Shown: one piece after another, positions 38,075-47,415 of the stretch
How the letters are laid out: the number at the start of each line of letters is the position of its first letter
How positions within the stretch are numbered: position 1 is the stretch's first letter
Source: Camarhynchus parvulus
Taxonomy: Eukaryota > Chordata > Aves > Passeriformes > Thraupidae
Assembly: GCF_901933205.1 (NCBI RefSeq)
Contig: NC_044573.1
Span: forward strand, 29,385,493 to 29,449,492
Direction of reading: 5' to 3'
Length of the DNA: 64,000 bases
Made by a program: the position numbers and the translations under genes
The notes under the pieces: generated by a model
Seen by the model: the letters and a program-made list of their open reading frames with translations, nothing else
What the model was told of the DNA's origin: nothing
Database searches by the model: none

Positions 38075-40171
38075 CTAACAGAAGCAAAGAAAGAAGGAAA
38101 CAAAAGGAATGAATGTAGAACTAATCAGCTCTTTAAATGACTCCATCAGAAAACAGCAAGGATACCACACTACTGAGAAAAGCTGGGTGTGCTTTAAACC
38201 TGCAATATTATTGCTTCCAATTATCCAATTATCTCATTAATCCATTGCAGGCCATTCCACATTTAAAATAATGATGACTTTCATTTTTACTTGTAGAAAA
38301 AAAGCTCTTCTATGCACCAGAAAATCTTACCTTCATTATTTTGCTTTAAATGTATTCACCTGCAATACTGATTGGACTCTATGCCCTACCAGTACTAACA
38401 ATTAAACTGACTTTGCTTATCAGCCCTGAAACAGCTGAAAAGACTGACTTTCTGCTCAATATTGCACAGGTATTCTTAAGAGTTCTAACTTCTGGTTTGA
38501 TTTAAACATTATTATGTCCTGGATTATTTTTGTTCTTTGAATATTTATGTGGGCTCTTTTTATTTCATACAAAAACCGTATGCCTATTTAGAATTGAAAA
38601 CAACAATTAAGCAAGTTAGAGACTGAACTTGTTCCCCTTTTAAATAGCAATTACAGTATCTCATTCCAGACACTAGCTTTTCTTGAAGCTATGAAGTATG
38701 CTCATCTAGTCACAGGTTCTGGGTCAAACTGTGTAACCTCTGCACAGGTTTGGAAGTTTATCCAGGACTGTGTAACTGCTAAACAAGAACAGAATTAGAT
38801 CTTCCTGTTCCACAGGCAAAGTTCTTGCCACTTGACTGAAGAACCTCCATTAGCTTTTAACACATAAGGCAGAGGACATAAAATTTCACACTTGTTACTC
38901 TAGATAAAGGCAGGAGTGCAACCACAGAAATAAGTTCATTATGGTGTGTACTTCAGCCCAGAAATAAGTTCACTGTAGGTGGGTCACTTAAGGGAGCCTT
39001 CTCTGGAAAGATGCTTTTTCTTTTATTTTAGGATCTCATACTGAGTACCAAGAGACTAAGTAGGTTGATGGCAGTTTCAGCACAGGTTTGTCATCATGCC
39101 CAGGCTGTTGAAACCTTCATATTCTGAGGGAAACCTCCTAGGGAACCAGCTGCTGTATGTCTGCTTTCTTTGCTTGCAAAAGACTGAATTTGAGAGGTAG
39201 TCCTAAAAAAAGAGCAAAGCCTTACAAAACTAATTGTCTTCCCCTGGTGGGTGCCTCTATTGGTGCTTGTCAGCTTTGGTCTACAGCTCTTGTATTGAAT
39301 GTCCTGGTGGAACCAGCTGCATCTCTGTGTTTCTGACAATCCATTAGAACCCAGAATCTAACCTCCACTATCACAACCAAATGGGTCAGAAGGAAAGATG
39401 CTGAGACAGATGCTTGTATTCTACCATGGCAAGGGGGGGTTTCTTGTGTCAAAAGGTACACAAAGACACAAAGAAAGACAGCGTGTCTGGGATAGCTTGG
39501 CATAGAACAATGAGGGAGAATGGTCAGACAAAGTCAGAAATGCAGAAACCACAGTGTCTGCAGGAAAAGAATTGAGCATATTACCATTCCAGTACTTGGC
39601 ATCTTTTGTAGGCAGGGAAGCATAAGGCAGCACTGGGAAAAAGCTGTTGTAGGCATTTACTGGCAAATCCTGAATATCCTGAATGAAAGCATGACTGTAG
39701 TGACTGGCTGAGTAAGTCAATGAGCAATAGAAATAGGTACCTTTAGGTCAGTCAAAGGGAGGAAATGAGTCTTTACTCCAGCTGCACATGACAGGCTTGA
39801 GCTATGATACAAACAGCCTGCAAAACTGAGATAAAGTGAATGGCAGACCTGAACAAAAGACTGTAGGAATGGGACTATCTTAGGAACAGATATGACTGGC
39901 ATAATATCAGTTATCAGGATTTTGCTCTCCAGGGGGTAGGAAGAGGGTAGGGAGCAGGTCTGCTGCCTGTGCGGAATTAAGTTTTTGTCTAAATGGCTTT
40001 GAATGTATAAGCAAGGGAATTAATTAAGACTGATTTTGCAGAGGCAGTTCCTGAGCAAAGAAGCAGATCTACAGATCTTTCAGCAAAATGCTTATCCTAC
40101 TAACTTTCCTGCGTTGATAAGATTCCCCAGAAATAAGCCATACAGGAAAATGATATCAAGAACAAAGCTCC

Positions 40172-40176
40172 CATGA
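40172..40176 (+). repeat. Left target-site duplication of the solo LTR
   Basis: CATGA directly before the LTR start. The matching copy after the LTR, 40548-40552, is CGTGA, differing by one transition of the CpG-decay type. Confidence 0.65.
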
Positions 40177-40547
40177 TGTGCTGACTTTGGCTGGGGTAGA
40201 GTTAATTTTCTTCACAGCAGCTAATATGGGGCTGTGTTTTGTATTTGTGCTGGCAATTATAGAGATGCTTTTGTTATTGCTGAGCTTGCACAGTGCCAAG
40301 GCCTTTTCAGCTTCTCATCCCACCCCGACAACAGGCACGCTGGAGGTGTGCAAGAATTTGGGAGGACACCTGCTTGCCAGTGGAAGTAGTAAATTAATTC
40401 CACATTTTGCTTTGCTTTACCTATTAAATTGTCTTTATCTTGACCTAGGAGTTTTTTCACTTTTATTCCTTCAGTTATCTTCCCCATCCCACCAAACTGG
40501 AGTGAGTGGCTGCACAGTGTGTAGTTGCTAGAGGTTAAATCACGATA
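40177..40547 (+). mobile_element. Solo LTR of an endogenous retrovirus (ERVL-like), internally deleted
   Basis: The left end (TGTGCTGACTTTGGCTGGGG, then TAGAGTTAATTTTCTTC) and the right end (TTGTCTTTATCTTGACC through AGGTTAAATCACGATA) match both ends of an LTR family abundant in songbirds and other neoavian birds. The middle appears shorter than that family, an internal deletion. The flanks give a 5-bp target-site duplication with one transition: CATGA at 40172-40176 and CGTGA at 40548-40552. No internal viral genes remain. It lies antisense in GLP1R intron 12. Assignment to an exact subfamily is from memory and tentative. Confidence 0.82.
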
Positions 40548-40552
40548 CGTGA
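40548..40552 (+). repeat. Right target-site duplication of the solo LTR
   Basis: CGTGA directly after the LTR end, pairing with CATGA at 40172-40176. Confidence 0.65.
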
Positions 40553-41160
40553 GACAGGGGAAGACAAATTTTTATGTAGGGTATTTTAAAAGAAAAAGGA
40601 AAGAGGGGGGACAACCTGAAAAAGATGGTCATGGAGGTTAAAGCTGGAGAAGATCTCTCACAGAGAGCTCTTGATTGAGCTTTATGCAGCTAATGGAGAT
40701 GGAATTTGACAGTGTAGCAATGAATCTGGAATCTAATTATAAAAAATCCCTAAATTTTGGCAAAAAATATCTCAGCAAGTGATAGTCAAAGGAAAGCAAT
40801 CTAAAATGGGACGGAACTAAGCTGATGGAAGAGTTTAATTAATAGTCTGTATAGAGAATGAAAAGAAATTAAAAGCAAAAGGGAGGATTGGCCAGTATTT
40901 AAAGAACTCAGAAGTCCTGGCACCAGGACAGATTCTTTAAAGTAGAAGAGACTGAATCGTACTTCCACTGTGACAAGAAGGCAAAAAGGAGAAACAAGGC
41001 TACAGAGAATGAAATCTGAACCATCTTCAACTAAGTGGTGGAAAAAGGCAACACCTCTGTGGTTTAAAGTATTTCTTATAGAAAGCAGCACTAACAGCAG
41101 AAAAATTGGTCATATTAAGCCTAGCTCATTTTGCAAAGAACATTGGTGGTAACAGGCAAT

Positions 41161-41196
41161 CTCTGAAGCCAACAGACCCTACTGTTGGCTTCAGAG
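41161..41196. repeat. Perfect 15-bp hairpin, 6-nt loop
   Basis: Arms CTCTGAAGCCAACAG (41161-41175) and CTGTTGGCTTCAGAG (41182-41196) are exact reverse complements around ACCCTA. Pairing stops immediately outside the arms, so the stem is shorter than a typical microRNA precursor. It sits in GLP1R intron 12 and belongs to no element I recognise. Confidence 0.9.
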
Positions 41197-42471
41197 CAAG
41201 TTCAGAGAAAATCCAGAATCTTTCAGGCAAAATAAGACTGAAATATGAGCAAATTCTATAAATTTTTTTCAGAAGTAGATATTAGAAAAGGACATTAATA
41301 TCACTTCTATCTTCATTTCTACTATTGATCTGTGCATCAAGACTTGCAAGGAACTTTCATTCTGTATGGTTAAAGAAAAAGGAGTCAATGAGTCACAGAC
41401 AAAAATAAAATGTAGACCACATTGCAAACAAGGATAGTCTTTGGACACATACAGTGTGTCAGAAAACAGTTTCTCATTCCGCTGAGGAAAAGAATTCTCA
41501 TCTAGTTTAGAACAGACTTAACCAAACTCTTTGTAAAGATTTTTTTATGGACATTGATGACCAGGCTTCACAAAATCCTACTCCCACTCTTTGAACAAGA
41601 GTTGGAACAAGCAAAATAATTCATCCTAGATTGTCAGTGAAGCTGAACTCATCATGTTTAGGCTTTATGAACTACATTACAAAGGCAAGAGAATTATAGT
41701 AACAAGAGATTTGGAGCATTTCTTAGAAACATAGGTAAGCTATTACACAGTGAACTCCCTCAAATGAAACAAGAGTGCCTGTTTGAGAGCTTGTAATAAA
41801 GTTTGGATTATGATGTAACTTTGCTGTTATTTCATGTGAAGGAAGTTATTGAGCATTACACATGAGAGGCCTGGCTGCAGCTGCACAAGGGATGTGTGAG
41901 CAAACACCAAGGTGAATCAAAAGAAATACATGATCCATCAGCAGACGGTGCTGCATCTCAGGATTGAAGTGCACCTGTAAAGCCATACAAGGAATTTGAA
42001 ACAAATATTCTCTAATTCCTGACATGCAGTAGATGACATTCATTCCCAACAGTGAAGCCTGCTGCTACTCACCTCTGATTTTGGTAAGCAGTACAATTAA
42101 TAGATTCACTTCAATAAAATCTTACCCACAACCTACAAAAGCAAGCATACTCCTGAAAGGCTTAATTCAGGATGCCTGTTGCTTTTCTGTTGACTCCAGC
42201 CTGGCTATACTGATAGAAACAGCACATTTTTCTAATGATTCCTTGATGAGGCCTGTCTCTCAATAAGTGATCTTCAATTACCATGTCAGAGTTAAAAGCA
42301 GATTTATTGTGAGTGTAAAACATATTGATGTGCATTTAATTTAATAATGTAGTGACTAAATGAGTAGTGTTTGCTTCCCTTACAAACCTGGCTGCTGAAT
42401 GAATGAATAATAATCACTTAGAAGGTAACATGAGAGATTCCTGCAATACTGAAACAGAACAATATCCTTTC

Positions 42472-42485
42472 CCACTAGAGGGCCG
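42472..42485 (+). promoter_or_regulatory. CTCF-like motif (candidate)
   Basis: CCACTAGAGGGCCG matches 13 of 14 positions of the CTCF core CCASYAGRKGGCRS, including the invariant C at position 12. It lies in GLP1R intron 12. This is the best of the CTCF-like matches in the window. Confidence 0.45.
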
Positions 42486-42718
42486 GGATTCAGCAGAAAC
42501 CACAGAAGAAGGTACTTGCAATCAATTAACTCAAAGCTAAAGGTGCACTTCTTCTGGATCTGTGAGTTTACCACTCTGTGAGGTTCAGTTTTAATGCGTT
42601 CAGGCAGCTGAGCCATAGGGAAACCAAATGAAACCAAACTGTACAGAGGATTCTCCAACTTCACCAGCAAGCTGAGCTGAGTTCATAGAATAAAATGGGC
42701 TCCACTCCCACATTCACA

Positions 42719-42771
42719 AAAACAAGCAAATAAAAAGCAAGTAAAAGCAAAACAAGCGAATAAAATAAGAC
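42719..42771 (+). repeat. A-rich tract with recurring AACAAGC words
   Basis: An A-rich stretch in which AAGCAAATAAAA-like words recur irregularly. It looks like a degenerate simple repeat. Confidence 0.6.
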
Positions 42772-43072
42772 AGATTAAGAAGAGTAGCTGTAATTCTTAA
42801 TTAAAGAATCCACCAGTGCAAACTACACAACTGTAAAAAAGACTTTATGTGAGATTCCACGTCTACAAATTAGGACCGTAAATTATACTGCCTGAATTCC
42901 TTCCAAACACATTTGTCTGATGAGTTATCCCACAGAGCTGTGCAGGGAAGGTTCTGTGGAAAAAAAAAAGCCCTGAACAAGGACAATTTAGCAGTTCAAG
43001 ACCATTTTCAATTTCCTTTTCCTATAGTGTATGCTGATAAGGCAAATTGGAACAAAATAGTATCTCTCTTAC

Positions 43073-43114
43073 CTCATTATTGATGAAACAGTAAAGAATT
43101 GCAACCATCAGCCC
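43073..43114 (-). CDS. GLP1R: GLP1R exon 12: TM7, 42 bp
   Basis: Acceptor TTTCAG, 14 codons (GLMVAILYCFINNE), donor GTAAGA, phase 0 on both sides. This corresponds to human residues 395-408, with Ile for Val at 405. Tyr402, part of the class B central polar network, is present. The 42-bp length is the standard size for this exon in class B receptors. The exon is too short to be found as an open frame and was placed by its flanking exons and splice sites. Confidence 0.96.
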
Positions 43115-43959
43115 CTGAAATCAACAAAAATCAGAATAGTGAGCAGAGCAGTTTCCTCACTTTGCCAAACTCAGTTGCAACGAGCTAGAGGCTCCACACT
43201 GACATGTCTCTGATAAGACTGAAAGGTGAAGAATCCTTGATCCCTGTCAACTCTGATGGCAGAGCAGAAGTTTGACCAAACTATGTCTCAAAGCACATGA
43301 TCTTAAGAAAAAGGAGTTGTTGTTTTCCTCAATCTGTTATTTTTGGCTAGTGATTTCCTTCCCCTTCTTCCTTACAAAGCAAAGGTTTCCAGTCTTAAAC
43401 ACTTCATAAGTGAGTAATTCAGTGGCCTTAAATATAGCTCTGTGCTTGATAAACAGGGAATGAGCAAGTGTGCAGGGAAACAGAATAATGATTTCCTTAC
43501 ACAAGGATACTCATTTGAAATGGCTTTACCTAAGGGAACAGTTAAATAAGAATCACAATAAGTCTATGCCCTCTTCACACGCAGTGACAGCTGGAGACAG
43601 CTACCTTTCCCAGCACAGATTTTCCAAGGAGCATGTGAAACACTGGAGAAAGCACCAAATGTACTTTCAGCAAGACCACTGTACAATTACAGGAAATCAC
43701 TGACAATTTTGTTATTGCCCTGAGGTGAACCATAGGAAATAAATATTAATACGTGGACAGGAATACCAGCTTACTGTAGTAAAATTGGCTGTTAAAAATT
43801 ACTCCTTACACTTTCCCTTCCACTGTCATAATCCCATAACATCCAGTGCTAAACTGAGAAATATAAGGAACTTAAGCATGCAATGAATGAAAGAGAAAGC
43901 AGGTCCTCAAACAGCAGTTTAAGAAGATCTTATGCCCATGGGCACACTGTGAGTGCTAC
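43115..43959 (-). other. GLP1R: GLP1R intron 11
   Basis: 845 bp, no repeat or other feature recognised. Its donor, GTAGCA on the minus strand, departs from the consensus at positions +4 to +6. Confidence 0.9.
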
Positions 43960-44098
43960 CTGGAAGGAAGCAAAGGAGAGTTCAGTAAAAAGCTTCACGA
44001 AGCGCAGCATCCCTCTGGCATGCTCATCAGTAATGAAGGCAAAGATGACCTCATGGGTCCCCAGCAGTGGGATCAGAGTCAGTGTAGACTTGGCCAAC
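43960..44098 (-). CDS. GLP1R: GLP1R exon 11: TM6, ECL3, start of TM7
   Basis: Acceptor ATCTTAG, then G completing Arg348 and 46 codons, human 349-394. It starts [17 protein letters not shown] and ends TELSFASFQ. Thr353, the PLLG motif of TM6, His363, Glu364, Arg380, Glu387 and Gln394 are all present. Differences from human are V370I, M371T, T378M, I382V and T391A. The donor CAG|GTAGCA lacks the usual G at +5. Confidence 0.97.
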
Positions 44099-44944
44099 CT
44101 AAGATCACAAAGAAATTAAAGATCTGTCAGTGCCACTGAATAGACCATTGTTGATCCAAATGATTTTAAGTAACTGCACCACTTTGTCATGCAGGATAAA
44201 AACCTCCTCAAAATAACCTTATTAAGTTCCAACAAGTTTTAACCTTCCCTACCACTTCACTGCAGACCATTTATTGGTGACAGCAAAGCTCTGTATCCAG
44301 CTACTGGCTGTATTTCACCTGGAAAATCTTCCATGTGCTTTCTTGTACCTGTGATATCTTTCCTCTGTATTCTTTTCTCCACCTGTAATTGGGAAAGACA
44401 ACCAAAACCTACCTTCTTGATGACATGAAAGACATAATCTATCAATAACTGGAATCTTTTAAAAATACCTTGGCAAAGGGAGGAGTACTTGGTATTCCTT
44501 CCCACCTCTGTGGGTGTGTTAAATCTTCTAAACATTGTAACTATCTGTAACTGCAGAACACTTTGTCAAAGCAATCAAACTGTCTTAAAATGAGTGATGG
44601 CAAGTTCAAAGACAGAGCTAGCAAAGGATGAAAGACAAACCAATCTGAAAGAAATGATTCTTCACTTGTGAGAGAGTTCAAGATACACAACCACAGGGAA
44701 AAATTCACAAGAATGATCCTTAACTCTCTTTTGATGGACATACATGCCAGCCACCCAACAGGGTAGTGAAAGATGCCTGGGGATCATGTGGGAGCTTCCT
44801 GGGCCACAAAACCCAAAAACCCAGCAACATCTCACAACAACCTGTCTTGAGAAGAGTCAGTAGATGCAAAATCACTCAATCAGCAGGGCTGTCAGACCTA
44901 TGTAGCTCTTGTGTGCCTGAGGGCTATTGGCTGCTATTCCAAAT

Positions 44945-45285
44945 CATGTAACCATTCAGGTTGAAAAGCACCTTTGGAAGTCTCTAGCCCAACTCCAGTT
45001 CACAGCAGGTTACTCAAGGCTGTGTCCAGCCAAGTTTTGAGTATCTCCAAGGTCCTCCAAAGCCCCTCTGGGCCACTCTTTCAGCATCAGACCACTCTGA
45101 CTGTGAATTTATTTTCACCTGACATGCAAGGGGAATTTCTCTTTCTATAACTTGTGACCTTTGCCCTTGTCCTTTCACTGTGACCCTCTGAAAATACTCC
45201 ATTTTCTGTACAAGTGGGCTTGGAATCAAAGCCTCCAGCTCAGACAAATCTTCATCTTTGATTTGAACTCTCAAGACACATTAGG
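44945..45285 (-). mobile_element. CR1 LINE 3'-end fragment
   Basis: On the plus strand the reverse-complement CR1 tail is visible: ATTCAGGTTGAAAAGCACC, then TCTAGCCCAACTCCAGTT, GGCTGTGTCCAGCCAAG, TTTGAGTATCTCCAAGG and, more degenerately, the CACCTGACATGCAAGGGG segment. It resembles the older, more diverged CR1 subfamilies with the 'GCAGGTTACTCAAGGC' segment. It is 5'-truncated. Confidence 0.8.
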
Positions 45286-45786
45286 ATTTCCAAAATTTCA
45301 TGTGAGGTAAAGAAGGTAGGTAACATACAAGGCAACTTTACACTGGTTAGAAATCACCAAAATATATGCTGTGTCTTGTTTAGAAGACTGCACCATTGAA
45401 ATACCCAATGTAAAATAGCTAAGTCCAGCGACAGCAGCAGTCCAGCTACCACAGCACGTAGCTCCACACTTCAATAACTAACTTGTTATTCTTACATTAT
45501 TTTTCAGACTGCAATACAAATATCAAGATGGACAAATGAAGGATGCAACCATGAATCTTAGCAAGGGGATTAAGTAACAGGGTGAATACAGACAGGGACA
45601 GACTGACTACAAACCAAAAATTGAATGTATCTGTGATAGCCCTGATATTTCTCTTGAAACACCTCATGCATTCAAGATTGAAAGTTTTCCCAATAACAAC
45701 TGGCAAGAAGAACAAGAAGCAAAACTCAAAATGATCCCATCTTGTCTTACTTGAAGTGAAAGCTTTTATTTCTATCACCTCATATT

Positions 45787-46265
45787 TTTATGTTTAAATT
45801 AGAATACGAGAGAATATTTCAGTTGGGAGGAACCTATGACAACCACCTGTTCAGAACTTAAAGCAAGTTCTTAAGGGCACTGTCCAAATGCCTCTTAAGC
45901 ACTGACAGGCTTGGGGCATTGACCACCTCTCTAGGAAACCTGTTCCAGGGTTTGACCATCCTCTCAGTAAAGAAATGTTTTCTGATGTCCAGTCTGAACC
46001 TTCCTCAGTGCAGCTGTGAACCATTCCCACATGTCCTATCACTGGATACCCTGGAGAAGAGCTCAGCACCTCCCTCTCTACTTTGACTCCTCAGAGGGTT
46101 GTAGAAGGGAACGAGGTCATCCCTCAGAGCCCTTTGCTCCAAACTAGGCAAGTCAGAAGTCCTCAGCCACTCCTCACAGGACATTCCTTCCAGCCCTTAC
46201 ACCAGCTTTGCTGCCCTCCTCTGGGTGATTTCAAGGACTCTAACATTCAGTACTTGCATGTGCTG
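45787..46265 (-). mobile_element. CR1 LINE 3'-end fragment, longer copy
   Basis: About 480 bp read in reverse: ATTTCAGTTGGGAGGAACC, CCAAATGCCTCTTAAGCACT, CTTGGGGCATTGACCACCTC, CAGTAAAGAAATGTTTTCTG, CCATTCCCACATGTCCTATC, then CCAGCTTTGCTGCCCTCCTC. It is better preserved than its neighbour at 44945-45285 and so probably younger. It lies in GLP1R intron 10 in the sense orientation. Confidence 0.9.
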
Positions 46266-46561
46266 CAGGTATTTTAAAAATAACTGCTTACTTAATATTC
46301 ATTCAGTCTAATGGAAGACTGTAGAGCAACAGTCATCTAGCCTTCTGTTTATAGCACAGGTGAAATTCCTGCCCTGGTTTCCCTGAGAATTTTCTGTGGA
46401 CTGACTGTCCAAGCAGTTACACCAATGCATGACACCATTCCTGTGCATTACTCAAGGGCTGTGGTCTTTAACCACCTTTGTCAACCCACTCCTTCCCCAT
46501 ATGTCCTTGTCTGCTTCTATTCTGATGAGCACGAAAAGCATCAGACCACCTTAAGACATAC

Positions 46562-46650
46562 CTGCATTTTATGTCAGTTTTGCACATCAAATTAGCCTGC
46601 AGTTTGGAGATGATGATGCATATAACTCTGATGAAGATGAGAAAATTCAC
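46562..46650 (-). CDS. GLP1R: GLP1R exon 10: TM5 end and ICL3
   Basis: Acceptor ATTACTCCAG, 29 codons ([12 protein letters not shown] through LMCKTDIKC, human 319-347), then AG of Arg348 before donor GTATGT. Asn320 in TM5 and the KTDIKCR stretch of ICL3, which contacts Gs in mammals, are kept. Differences from human are V327I, V331I, V332I and K336Q by alignment. Confidence 0.97.
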
Positions 46651-47345
46651 CTGGAGTAATGGAAGAAGAATTTGTATCACCATCAATAAACCCACGTGCA
46701 TAAGTACTCAAAAATGCTGGTTTGTGTATGCATGTGTAGCTCTCTGTGCATCCTGCTAGGAAGCAGCTGCAGAATTTGCCACAGAACTCGACTCCTTGCC
46801 AAGGAATTGTGGTCTAAATGTGAATGCACAAGCCATCCTTGAAAACACAGGTATTTCATTACATAAAGCAGGGGACCCCAGTTACTCTGTGGGTAGTAAA
46901 AGTGTGAGTTGGCCTATTCACCTTGTCTGGAGTTCTGAGCCTGACACAGTATTGTGCCTGCAGAACATTTCTACACAATGCCAAACATTTTGCAGCTCTT
47001 TTGTAGCCCAGTATTTGAAACAGTATCTTTGGTCTCCCTGAACTACCTTCCACACCTCCTGCTTGCAGGGGAGTTAATGGGACTGCTGCAGCATGCTGCT
47101 CTCTTATCGTGTCCTGCCACTACAACATGACAGCTTGTGGCCAAATTAAATAAACAAAATGCTAGTCTGGAATTTCAGTGACAGAAACCAACTTGGCTTC
47201 ATAAAAACACATTTCTGAATGAAAATGTCAATAGCCTCAATGGTTATTAGCCTTTGGAGATGCACAATGGCCACATGTGCATCTTCGTACCGTATTGTGC
47301 TGTTCTCAGGGAAATGTGCCATCTCACAGCACATCTCAGACTCAC
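46651..47345 (-). other. GLP1R: GLP1R intron 9
   Basis: 695 bp with standard splice sites (GTGAGT donor). No repeats or other features recognised. Confidence 0.9.
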
Positions 47346-47415
47346 CCCGATGGCGATGAGAATAGGCAGTCTGATGATCAGCCAGTAATTCATGTTATAG
47401 TTTCTGGTCCAGCAA
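47346..47415 (-). CDS. GLP1R: GLP1R exon 9: ECL2 end and TM5
   Basis: Acceptor CCTACTAG after a T-rich tract. One base completes Gly295, then 23 codons [23 protein letters not shown], human 296-318 (shown in parts: [10 protein letters not shown] and [13 protein letters not shown]). Cys296 pairs with Cys226 of TM3; Trp297, Thr298, Arg299, Asn300 and Arg310, important for GLP-1 action in human, are all present. S301Y and F315I differ. Donor GTGAGT. Confidence 0.97.

Larger units (their letters stand above)
38075..43072 (-). other. GLP1R: GLP1R intron 12
   Basis: About 5 kb between the 42-bp TM7 exon and the last exon. It contains a solo LTR at 40177-40547, a perfect 15-bp hairpin at 41161-41196, a CTCF-like site at 42472-42485 and an A-rich tract with recurring AACAAGCAAATAAAA-like words at about 42719-42771. 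No other gene was recognised. Confidence 0.85.
44099..46561 (-). other. GLP1R: GLP1R intron 10
   Basis: About 2.5 kb holding two separate CR1 3'-end fragments, 44945-45285 and 45787-46265, both in the sense direction of GLP1R. Nothing else was recognised. Confidence 0.88.
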
